NCBI GenBank assembly: GCA_003454135.1
Contig: DMKW01000254.1
Span: 8,483-14,047, forward strand
Source of the DNA: Microbacteriaceae bacterium
GTDB taxonomy: Bacteria > Actinomycetota > Actinomycetes > Actinomycetales > Microbacteriaceae
Direction of reading: 5' to 3'
DNA: 5,565 nucleotides
The notes below the pieces were generated by a model, which had not been told where the DNA came from, made no database searches, and saw nothing but the letters and a program-made list of their open reading frames with translations. The position numbers were made by a program, and so were the translations under genes. Positions 1 through 5,565 of the stretch are shown here, in pieces. The number at the start of each line of letters is the position of its first letter. The first letter of the stretch is position 1.

Positions 1-9
1 ACGCTCCGG

Positions 10-42
10 CTCACGATTTCAGTGAGATAGGAGACATCGTGA
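10..42. repeat. Small inverted repeats in the leader upstream of the LolA-like gene
   Basis: A perfect 7-base inverted repeat, TCACGAT (11-17) and ATCGTGA (36-42), is separated by 18 bases. A second, overlapping pair, CTCAC (10-14) and GTGAG (22-26), shares the left arm, so the two hairpins could not form at the same time. There is no T-run directly after the repeat; the nearest is five T at 64-68. It could be the end of a terminator of a gene left of the window, an operator, or chance. It lies about 160 bases before the likely start codon. Confidence 0.3.
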
Positions 43-152
43 TTCCTCCGGCCCCAGTCTCTGTTTTTCCCACCCCTTTGCCCCGTCGATGCTGATCGCT
101 GGAAGGTCCGTGAAGAGCTCGTCGGGTGCCCAGCAAATTGTGAGCAACCGGG

Positions 153-158
153 TGTAAT
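153..158 (+). promoter_or_regulatory. Possible -10 element of the LolA-like/ABC operon
   Basis: TGTAAT stands in one of the few AT-richer spots of the 203-base leader, 45 bases before the ATG at 204. No good -35 hexamer lies 16 to 18 bases upstream: the sequence there is C-rich, and the nearest TTGTGA (138-143) is too close. This is a weak guess based on position and one hexamer. Nothing else in 43-203 looks like a gene. Confidence 0.2.
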
Positions 159-188
159 TTCGCGGTGTCTGCGGCGATCGGTCGCACC

Positions 189-194
189 GAGAGG
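189..194 (+). promoter_or_regulatory. Shine-Dalgarno site that sets the start of the LolA-like gene
   Basis: GAGAGG is followed by 9 bases and then ATG at 204. The same frame also has a GTG at 165. The ribosome site, together with a textbook signal peptide that begins exactly at 204 (MNRAWKRW, then a hydrophobic stretch), favours the ATG. Confidence 0.65.
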
Positions 195-203
195 TTGGCT
201 GTC

Positions 204-1265
204 ATGAATCGGGCCTGGAAGAGATGGGTTCCCGCCGGCGTCATCACCGCCCTCGTCGCGTCGGCGGCGATCGCGGTGCCGTTTGTGGCAAGTGCGGCGG
301 TGGACCTGCCGGCCAAGACGCCGCAACAGGTGCTCGCCCTTGTGGCGCAGAGCAAGGTCGGCGCGTTCTCCGGAACCGTGGAGCAGACCTCCAATCTGGG
401 TCTGCCGCAACTCCCGACGACGGGCACCGGCGCCGACTCGGCCGCGTCATCCGTCCTGAGCCTGCTGTCGAGCTCCTACACCGCGCGAATCTACCGTGAC
501 GGGCCGACCAGGGTGCGCGCGCAGGTGCTGGACAAGCTCGCCGAGCGAGACGTGATTCGCAACGGCAGGGACGTGTGGCTCTACAGCTCCCGCGACAACA
601 CGGCCATCCACTCCACCCTCCCCGCGACGACGGACAAGCGCCCTGCCGAATCGTCGAGTGAGGCGAAGACGCCCGGGGAGCTCGCAACCCGATTGCTCGC
701 CGCCGTCGATTCGACGACCACGGTTACCGTTGGCAAGGACACACGTGTTGCCGGCCGCACCGCCTACGACCTCGTGCTCACGCCTCGTGCGAGCGACACT
801 CTCATCGGGTCGGTGTCGATCGCCGTCGACTCGGAGACCGGGCTTCCGCTGAGCGTCGAGCTCGCCGCACGCGGCCAGAAGAGCCCGGCGTTCAGTGTCG
901 CGTTCTCGGCGCTCACTCTCGCGGCGCCGCCGGCCGACCTGTTCGCTTTCACTCCGCCGGCCGGCGCGACCGTGAAACAAGAGGCCGTTCCCCAGGGCCA
1001 GACGAAGCCCGTGAAGCCGGGTAACGGAACCGCGCCGAAGCACAGCGTGACCGGGAGCGGGTGGGATGCGGTGCTGTCGGTGCCGGCGGGCGCCGAGACC
1101 ACGAAACTCACGAGTTCACCGCTCTTCGGCAAGCTCACGACGACGGTAGCCGGCGGCCACCTCTTGCACACCGCCCTGGTGAACGTGCTCGTGACCAACG
1201 ACGGGCGCGTGTTCGCCGGCTCGGTTCCGGTGGAACGTCTCCAGGCCGTGGCCGCAGCTCCGTGA
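204..1265 (+). CDS. Exported LolA/RseB-fold (DUF2092-like) protein linked to an ABC transporter
   Basis: This 353-residue protein probably acts outside the membrane as a partner of the ABC transporter encoded just downstream. Residues 1-31 form a Sec-type signal peptide: a basic start (MNRAWKR), a hydrophobic core at about 11-29, and a likely cut after ASA (29-31). There is no cysteine, so it is not a lipoprotein. Residues 36-255 resemble the LolA/LolB/RseB fold: a helical start (TPQQVLALV), then alternating beta stretches such as YTARIYRDGPTRVRAQV (92-108), RDVWLYSSR (122-130), RVAGRTAYDLVLTPR (181-195) and SVSIAVDSETGLPLSVEL (203-220), ending in LFAFTPPAGATV (246-257). A Pro/Gly-rich linker (about 262-280) leads to a C-terminal module (284-350) with LLHTALVNVLVTNDGRVFAGSVP. 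The family call rests on pattern and gene order. The ligand is unknown; a lipid, a membrane-linked compound or a sensor role are all possible. It overlaps the next gene by 4 bases. Confidence 0.8.
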   Translation: MNRAWKRWVPAGVITALVASAAIAVPFVASAAVDLPAKTPQQVLALVAQSKVGAFSGTVEQTSNLGLPQLPTTGTGADSAASSVLSLLSSSYTARIYRDGPTRVRAQVLDKLAERDVIRNGRDVWLYSSRDNTAIHSTLPATTDKRPAESSSEAKTPGELATRLLAAVDSTTTVTVGKDTRVAGRTAYDLVLTPRASDTLIGSVSIAVDSETGLPLSVELAARGQKSPAFSVAFSALTLAAPPADLFAFTPPAGATVKQEAVPQGQTKPVKPGNGTAPKHSVTGSGWDAVLSVPAGAETTKLTSSPLFGKLTTTVAGGHLLHTALVNVLVTNDGRVFAGSVPVERLQAVAAAP

Positions 1266-2239
1266 CGGGCGATGCCGTCACCGGCGAACCGGCGATCGAG
1301 ACTCACGGATTGACCAAGCGTTTCGGCAGCTACACGGCGGTGAACGGCGTCGACCTGAGCGTGCCGCGCGGCGCGGTATTCGGGTTTCTCGGGCCCAACG
1401 GGTCTGGCAAGACCACGACCATCCGAATGCTTCTGGGTCTTGCAGCACCGACGAGCGGGCGGGTGCGCGTGCTCGGCCACGACATGCCGGGGGACCTGCG
1501 CGATGTGCTGCCGCGCGTGGGCGCGCTTGTCGAGGGGCCTGGTTTCTACCCGTATCTCTCCGGGGCGGCGAACCTGCACCGACTGGACACAGCGGACCGG
1601 TTCGCACCGTCGGCCACCCGTGGCGCGCGAGTGGAGAGCGCGCTCGAACGCGTGGGACTCGGCCACGCGGCACGAAAGAAGGTGCATGCGTACTCTCTCG
1701 GCATGAAGCAGCGGCTCGGTATCGCGAATGCCCTGCTCATCCGGCGCGAACTTCTCGTGCTCGACGAGCCGACCAACGGTCTGGACCCGCAAGGAACCCG
1801 CGAGGTGCGGCATCTCGTGCGATCGCTCGCCGCCGAGGGCACGACAGTGTTCGTGTCGAGCCATCTGCTCGCCGAGATCGAGCAGATCTGCACACACGCC
1901 GCAGTGATGAGCGTGGGCAACCTCGTTGCCCAGGGCACCATCGACGAGCTCCGCCACGCCGGTCACTCCCGCGTGCGGCTGCTCACCCCCGATCCCGAGG
2001 CTGCCGTGCGGGTGCTCGACGGGCTCGGGCTCGCCCCGGCCGAGATAGATGAATCGCAAACCGTGGATGACGCTGCGATGGTCATCGCGCCGGCGGGCGA
2101 CGATCCGCGCGCGCCCGATTCGATCGTGGCGGCCCTCGTGGCCGGCGGAGTTCGCGTGCGTGGCTTTTCGATCGAGAGGCCGAGCCTCGAAGACCGTTTC
2201 GTGGCCCTCACTGGCGAGGGGTTCGACATTGCCCAGTAG
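1262..2239 (+). CDS. ABC transporter ATP-binding protein (BcrA/CcmA type)
   Basis: This is the cytoplasmic ATPase (325 residues) that would power the permease encoded next. Counting from the GTG at 1262, the domain reads: Walker A GPNGSGKTT (44-52), Q-loop region VGALVEGPGFYPYLSG (86-101) with Glu91 where most families have Gln, signature YSLGMKQRLGIA (144-155), Walker B LLVLDEP (164-170), D-loop GLDP (173-176) and switch His201 in SSHLL. All ATP-handling positions are present. Residues after about 235 form the C-terminal extension common in drug, peptide or Na+ export ATPases of this group, ending with SIERPSLEDRFVALTG (303-318). The GTG overlaps the TGA of the previous gene (GTGA) and has no clear ribosome site, so translation is probably coupled. 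A longer frame upstream has only low-complexity sequence before the conserved IETHGLTKRFG. The substrate is unknown. Confidence 0.93.
   Translation: MTGDAVTGEPAIETHGLTKRFGSYTAVNGVDLSVPRGAVFGFLGPNGSGKTTTIRMLLGLAAPTSGRVRVLGHDMPGDLRDVLPRVGALVEGPGFYPYLSGAANLHRLDTADRFAPSATRGARVESALERVGLGHAARKKVHAYSLGMKQRLGIANALLIRRELLVLDEPTNGLDPQGTREVRHLVRSLAAEGTTVFVSSHLLAEIEQICTHAAVMSVGNLVAQGTIDELRHAGHSRVRLLTPDPEAAVRVLDGLGLAPAEIDESQTVDDAAMVIAPAGDDPRAPDSIVAALVAGGVRVRGFSIERPSLEDRFVALTGEGFDIAQ
2216..2221 (+). promoter_or_regulatory. Shine-Dalgarno site that points to a TTG start for the permease
   Basis: GAGGGG lies inside the last codons of the ATPase gene, 7 bases before TTG at 2229. It is the best-placed ribosome site in this region and supports an 11-base overlap of permease and ATPase genes. 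An in-frame TTG at 2286 has no such site. Confidence 0.6.
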
Positions 2240-3086
2240 CGAAGAGCCGGCGGCGCGTTCCCGCCCATCCGTCGGCTTTGCGCTGTTGGCATCCGAGCTG
2301 TCGGTGCTGTTTCGCCGACGCCGCACCTGGGCGATGCTGCTCACGCTCGCCGCCGTGCCGATCCTCATCGCGCTTGCGGTGCGGCTCTCGTCCGCCACGC
2401 CGCCGCCCGGCCGCGGCCCGGCCTTCCTCGACCAGATCACCCAAAACGGCCTTTTCGTGGCGACCGTGGGTCTCATCGTCTCGATCCCGCTCTTTCTCCC
2501 GCTCACCGTCGGTGTCGTGGCGGGGGACACGATCGCCGGGGAGGCAAGCTCCGGCACCCTGCGCTACCTGCTCGTGGCGCCGGCCGGTCGAGTGCGACTG
2601 CTCCTCGTGAAGTTCGCGGGGGCCGTGGTGTTCTGTGTCGTCGCCACGCTCGCGGTCGCGATAGCCGGAGCGCTCATCGGCATCGCGCTCTTTCCCGTCG
2701 GTCCGGTGACCCTGTTGTCCGGTGACACCATCAGCGTGGGTGAATCGGTGCTTCGGTCCCTCCTCGTCGCCGCCTACATCTCGGTCTCCCTCATCGGACT
2801 CTCCGCGATCGGGCTTTTCATCTCCACGCTCACGGATGTGCCGGTTGGCGCCATGGCCGCCACAGTGGTTCTCGCCGTCGTGTCCCAGGTGCTCGACTCG
2901 CTGCCGCAGCTCGACTGGCTGCACCCGTGGCTGTTCAGCCACTACTGGCTCAGTTTCGGCGACCTCCTGCGGCAACCGATCTCGTGGGATTCGTTCGGCA
3001 GCAATGCGATCCTGCAGATGGCCTACGTTCTCGTTTTCGCGGCCCTCGCCTACGGACGGTTCAGCACCAAAGACATCCTGTCCTGA
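2229..3086 (+). CDS. ABC-2 type transporter permease
   Basis: This is the membrane subunit (285 residues from the TTG start) of the transporter powered by the upstream ATPase. Six hydrophobic segments can be read at about 34-53, 75-98, 129-154, 177-201, 206-222 and 261-276. Between segments 2 and 3 is the ABC-2 hallmark loop: GDTIAGEASSGTLRYLLVAPAGR (99-121) followed by LLLVKF, matching the family pattern of E, GTL, then L.aP and K. The N-terminus before segment 1 has ELSVLFRRRRTW, a basic stretch expected on the inside. This layout fits bacitracin, Na+ or ABC-2 drug-type exporters, which work as dimers of one permease and one ATPase. The gene overlaps the ATPase by 11 bases and closes the operon. 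The frame is open further upstream to 2049, but that part lies inside the ATPase gene and is not membrane-like. The cargo cannot be told. Confidence 0.9.
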   Translation: MPSSEEPAARSRPSVGFALLASELSVLFRRRRTWAMLLTLAAVPILIALAVRLSSATPPPGRGPAFLDQITQNGLFVATVGLIVSIPLFLPLTVGVVAGDTIAGEASSGTLRYLLVAPAGRVRLLLVKFAGAVVFCVVATLAVAIAGALIGIALFPVGPVTLLSGDTISVGESVLRSLLVAAYISVSLIGLSAIGLFISTLTDVPVGAMAATVVLAVVSQVLDSLPQLDWLHPWLFSHYWLSFGDLLRQPISWDSFGSNAILQMAYVLVFAALAYGRFSTKDILS

Positions 3087-3115
3087 TCGGCGAGGCGCGA
3101 TGATGGAATCGTCGC

Positions 3116-3173
3116 GGGGCCACTGCGCGCAAGTGGGGCCAACGCGTCGGGCCCGTTTGCACGCAATGGCCCC
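3116..3173. terminator. Long imperfect stem-loop between convergent genes, probable bidirectional terminator
   Basis: The arms 3116-3140 and 3150-3173 pair over nearly their full length. There are 7 pairs (3116-3122 with 3167-3173), one mismatch, 4 pairs, one mismatch, then 9 pairs that include two G-U, a one-base bulge at 3138 and two closing pairs around a 9-base loop. In RNA of the - strand the two A/C mismatches become G-U pairs, giving 16 unbroken pairs. The structure sits 30 bases after the permease stop and 44 bases after the aldehyde dehydrogenase stop, so it could end transcription from both sides. There is no U-run, which is common for stem-loops in high-GC actinobacteria. Other options are a dispersed intergenic repeat or a protein-binding site. 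Confidence 0.55.
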
Positions 3174-3216
3174 GTCGGCAGGAGCCGGCCGCGGCAGGAG
3201 CGCTGCGGTGCTCCGT

Positions 3217-4989
3217 TCATGCGCGGAACGCCGCGGCGAACACCGCGGGCATCCTGGCCCACGACGGGTGGGCCGCGAACTCGAAGAGTCGTCGACCCGT
3301 GGCCCTCGCGCTGCGCGCCGAGACGAACCATGGCGGCTTGGGGAAGAGTGCGAACTCGCCGTGCAGCACCGAACGGGGGAACGGGCGGAACGGACCGCGG
3401 ATGATGGTGCGCTCGGTGTCCGCGAGCAGTAACGCGTTGTGCACGACATCGATGCCGCTCTGCACGTTGTCGAGGGTGTGGCCGGGGAACGCCCCCCACG
3501 GGGCGGCGGCGGTGAGGAAGCCGACCCCGGTCCACGCGTTGATCGCGATCGTGCCGTATTCGAGGCGGGCGATGGCGTCGTCGAACCCGCGCCCGAGCGA
3601 GGCGATCGTGCTGGGCATGCCGAGAATGTTGGCGCCGAGGGTGCCGACGAAGTCGCGGTTGACGGTGTCGACGGCGGCGTCGACGAACGCCTGCCCGATG
3701 CCGGCCAGCTCGATCACCCCGAGCACCGGCGAGAAGTATTCGGTCGTCTGGATGGCGGAGGCATCGGCATCCGAGCGCACGTCCACGAGCAGGCGTGTGC
3801 TGTCAGCCGGCCCGAGGCGCTCGGCGGATGGGTAGTCGTTGCTGGCTTGCGCAATGCGGTCGTCGCTGCCCGGGTACCACGCCGGTCGCGCCGGGGCGGT
3901 GGACAGTGCACCGCGCAACTGCTCGAGGAACGCGGCCCGCTGCGGCCAGTCCGAGCTCAGCACCACGATCTGGCCGGCGATGCAGTTGTACCCTCCGTTG
4001 TGCAGCCGCTGGGTCGCGATGTGTTCAGCCTGGAATCGAAGATCGCGCGCGCTCCACGTGCCGGGCAGCACGATGATCGGCGCGACGCCGCCGAGTTCGC
4101 TCGTGATCGGCTTCGCGAGCGCTGGGGTGCCGGCGGCCTTGCGCCGCCTGCCCTCCTCGCCGGGACCCCAGACAATCACGTCGTGAGTCGCCGCGCTTCC
4201 CGTGATGTGCACGTGCGAGATGCCGGGGTGGTGGGCGAGATAGCTGCCGACGTCGCCGCCCCCGGTCACGATGCGCAAGAACCCGGCGCGGATGAGCGGC
4301 GCGAACGCCGCCGTGTAGACGGGCAGCATCGCATCCATGATCGGATTGAGTTTGAGAAGCACGACCCGGTTGTGGGCGATGAGTTCGTAGAGTACGTCGA
4401 GCGGCGGGATCGAGGTGATGTTGCCGGCGCCGAGCACGAGGCCGACCCCAGCGGTCTTCGTGGGGTCGAGAGCGCCGAGCCCCGCCGACGCGCGCACCGC
4501 TTCGGCGGAGACACCGGGCTTCATCCACACCTCGCCGCTGAAGCCGTGCAGCAGAAGTGCCTCGTAAGGGGAGGAGGGGAGCACCGGCACGGTAACCCTC
4601 CCGCCGGGAGCAGTGCCGAGCTTTCGATCGGCGACGGGACTCTCGCCCTTGGCGATCGCCTCGAGGCTGTGCGTGAGTGTCGAGAGGGAGGTGAGGATGA
4701 TGTACGGGCCCGAGATCCACTCCTCGCCCATGAGGGACGACGCCGGGTTGAGCCGTTTGATCTGCCCGGCCACGCGCACCCAGTGTTCGGCCTCCTTCGT
4801 GACCGCCGTGAACACCTCGTCGAGCCACGTGATGCGCTCGGCCAAGCTGGTCTTCGCCCAGCGGAACTCGCCGACGGCGAGCTCGGCGATCACGGTGTCA
4901 AGCGCGAGGTGGGTCGGGCTCTTCCCTTCGGCGGCTCCCGGTGTCGCGGCTGTCGGTTCCGTCATTGCGGTCGATTCTGGCGTGGTCAT
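3217..4989 (-). CDS. Aldehyde dehydrogenase superfamily protein, long form (590 residues)
   Basis: The product probably oxidises an aldehyde with NAD(P)+, or acts as a related acyl dehydrogenase, in the cytoplasm. ALDH landmarks appear in order: GLVLGAGNITSIP (183-195) in the place of the usual PWNFP loop with its Asn; Lys213 in LLKLNP (cofactor binding); HITGS (261-265, the FTGS turn); the general base Glu298 in SELGG; the nucleophile Cys336 in YNCIAGQ; and EYFSPVLGV (417-425, the E.FGPV motif). It is about 100 residues longer than a typical 480-500 residue ALDH, with an N-terminal helical part (to about 130) and a C-terminal tail (about 525-590, with KPPWFVSARSA). The stretch from HITGS to the Glu is also longer and basic (GRRRKAAG). 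The start at 4989 has AAGGGAG 4 bases ahead; an in-frame GTG at 5034 would add 15 residues with nothing conserved. The substrate is unknown, and no partner gene is adjacent. Confidence 0.85.
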   Translation of the reverse strand: MTTPESTAMTEPTAATPGAAEGKSPTHLALDTVIAELAVGEFRWAKTSLAERITWLDEVFTAVTKEAEHWVRVAGQIKRLNPASSLMGEEWISGPYIILTSLSTLTHSLEAIAKGESPVADRKLGTAPGGRVTVPVLPSSPYEALLLHGFSGEVWMKPGVSAEAVRASAGLGALDPTKTAGVGLVLGAGNITSIPPLDVLYELIAHNRVVLLKLNPIMDAMLPVYTAAFAPLIRAGFLRIVTGGGDVGSYLAHHPGISHVHITGSAATHDVIVWGPGEEGRRRKAAGTPALAKPITSELGGVAPIIVLPGTWSARDLRFQAEHIATQRLHNGGYNCIAGQIVVLSSDWPQRAAFLEQLRGALSTAPARPAWYPGSDDRIAQASNDYPSAERLGPADSTRLLVDVRSDADASAIQTTEYFSPVLGVIELAGIGQAFVDAAVDTVNRDFVGTLGANILGMPSTIASLGRGFDDAIARLEYGTIAINAWTGVGFLTAAAPWGAFPGHTLDNVQSGIDVVHNALLLADTERTIIRGPFRPFPRSVLHGEFALFPKPPWFVSARSARATGRRLFEFAAHPSWARMPAVFAAAFRA

Positions 4990-4993
4990 CAAT

Positions 4994-5000
4994 CTCCCTT
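4994..5000 (-). promoter_or_regulatory. Shine-Dalgarno site of the aldehyde dehydrogenase gene
   Basis: On the - strand AAGGGAG ends 4 bases before the ATG at 4989. It selects this start over the upstream in-frame GTG (5034) and the internal ATG (4965). Confidence 0.7.
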
Positions 5001-5060
5001 GATTGCTGCCGATTGTTCCGGGGCACATCCTCACTGGGACGACGCGGGAACGACCCCTCC

Positions 5061-5089
5061 AGTATCACCGACAACCGGGGAGACCAGAA
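5061..5089 (-). promoter_or_regulatory. Possible promoter for the aldehyde dehydrogenase gene
   Basis: On the - strand GATACT (5066-5061) resembles a -10 box, and TTCTGG (5089-5084) stands 17 bases upstream as a poor -35. Transcription would begin near 5054, giving a leader of about 65 bases. The 128-base gap before the gene has room for a promoter, but the match is weak and the -35 shares only its first two bases with the consensus. Confidence 0.25.
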
Positions 5090-5117
5090 TAGGCGGAGGC
5101 CGTCGATTGTCCCCGTG

Positions 5118-5565
5118 TCATGTCCCGCCGAGGCGCACCACGGCGCGCCCGGGGAAGGGGCGGGAGACCACCTCGAATCCGGCCCGTTCGAACACGCTCA
5201 AGGCACCGTGGTACAGATCGGCCGAGCTCGCCTTCGTCGCCGTCGGGTCGACCGGATACCCCTCGATGACCCGGGCGCCGTGCGATCGGGCGAGGTCGAC
5301 GGCACCCGCGAGCAGCGCGTTGCTCACGCCCCGGCGGCGAAAGCCCACCCGCACGACAAAGCAGGTGACCGCCCATACACTCGCGTCATCCGGAGCCTCG
5401 TCGCTGCCCGCGGCGACCACGCGGGTCGTCGCGAGGCGGGAGTATCGAGGCCGCGGCTCCACGGCGCTCCATCCGACCGGGTCGCCGTCGACGTAGGCGA
5501 TCACCCCGGTGGGTGTCGCGGCGTCGCGCGTGACCTGGTCGTGCAGCATCGAGCGGCGCTTCTCG
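5118..5565 (-). CDS. GNAT-family N-acetyltransferase, 5' end outside the window
   Basis: This is the C-terminal 148 residues of a probable acetyl-CoA dependent N-acetyltransferase. Counting from the in-frame ATG at 5549, GVIAYVDGDPVGWSAVEPR (15-33) forms the central beta hairpin typical of the fold. VWAVTCFVVRVGFRRRGVSNALLAGAVDLARSHGA (58-92) is motif A, with RRRGVS (71-76) as the acetyl-CoA phosphate loop. IEGYPVD (95-101) and LYHGALSVFERAGFEVVSR (112-130) match the last strand and helix (motif B). The frame has no stop between 5549 and the window edge, and reads EKRRS directly before that Met. Proteins of this type usually carry a further N-terminal strand and helix, so the ATG at 5549 is probably internal and the gene starts beyond 5565. 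No ribosome site is seen before 5549. The acceptor substrate is unknown. The downstream aldehyde dehydrogenase is on the same strand but 128 bases away, so co-transcription is uncertain. Confidence 0.85.
   Translation of the reverse strand, partial: EKRRSMLHDQVTRDAATPTGVIAYVDGDPVGWSAVEPRPRYSRLATTRVVAAGSDEAPDDASVWAVTCFVVRVGFRRRGVSNALLAGAVDLARSHGARVIEGYPVDPTATKASSADLYHGALSVFERAGFEVVSRPFPGRAVVRLGGT

Noticed and set aside
11..427. A 138-codon - strand frame in the leader and start of the LolA-like gene
   Set aside because: Half of it lies antisense to the signal peptide gene, no ribosome site or family pattern is seen, and the composition looks random.
1061..1261. A 67-residue N-terminal extension of the ABC ATPase
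   Set aside because: It overlaps the conserved C-terminal module of the upstream gene in another frame, is low-complexity Arg/Gly/His, and precedes the normal start of the ATPase domain. GTG at 1262 fits better.
764..2557. A 597-codon open frame on the - strand opposite the operon
   Set aside because: It spans parts of three well-supported + strand genes, and its translation is Arg/His-rich with no domain. It is a codon-bias shadow.
5076..5115. CGGGGA/TCCCCG inverted repeat after the acetyltransferase stop, considered as a terminator
   Set aside because: Only 6 pairs enclose a 28-base loop, with no inner extension and no T-run, so it is too weak to call.
3439..5496. A 685-codon open frame on the + strand, opposite the aldehyde dehydrogenase and acetyltransferase genes
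   Set aside because: It is antisense to two genes with clear motifs, its translation is rich in Arg, Gly, Glu, Asp and Val without any recognisable domain, and it crosses an intergenic gap. Long antisense frames are expected in high-GC genomes.
1..5565. A novel defence, mobile or CRISPR-like system
   Set aside because: No recombinase, nuclease, toxin, repeat array or phage-like gene is visible; all five genes belong to common families.

Overview
The window is high-GC DNA with the codon usage and gene style of an actinobacterium: G/C-rich third positions, GTG and TTG starts, tight overlapping stops and starts, and long open frames on the antisense strand of real genes. A Micrococcales or Microbacteriaceae-type genome is my guess from style alone. 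No marker gene here fixes the taxon.

Left half, + strand (204..3086): a compact three-gene operon. The first gene encodes an exported protein with a signal peptide and a LolA/RseB-like (DUF2092-like) fold. Its stop overlaps the GTG start of an ABC transporter ATPase of the BcrA/CcmA type. That ATPase overlaps by 11 bases an ABC-2 type permease with six predicted membrane segments and a probable TTG start. Together they look like an exporter (one ATPase plus one permease, probably working as dimers) with a dedicated extracytoplasmic partner protein. The substrate cannot be read from the sequence.

Middle (3087..3216): a short gap between convergent genes. It is dominated by a long imperfect inverted repeat that could act as a shared, bidirectional terminator.

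Right half, - strand (3217..5565): a 590-residue aldehyde dehydrogenase superfamily protein with the catalytic Cys and Glu in place, but with N- and C-terminal extensions and a somewhat longer segment before the catalytic Glu. Upstream of it, after a 128-base gap with weak promoter-like sequence, is the 3' part of a GNAT-family N-acetyltransferase gene whose 5' end runs off the window. These two genes have no visible functional link to the operon.

I see no RNA gene, mobile element, CRISPR array or phage feature. This is mostly an ordinary chromosomal region. The points most worth a second look are the LolA-fold protein tied to an ABC-2 exporter in a presumed monoderm, the large inverted repeat, and the long-form aldehyde dehydrogenase.
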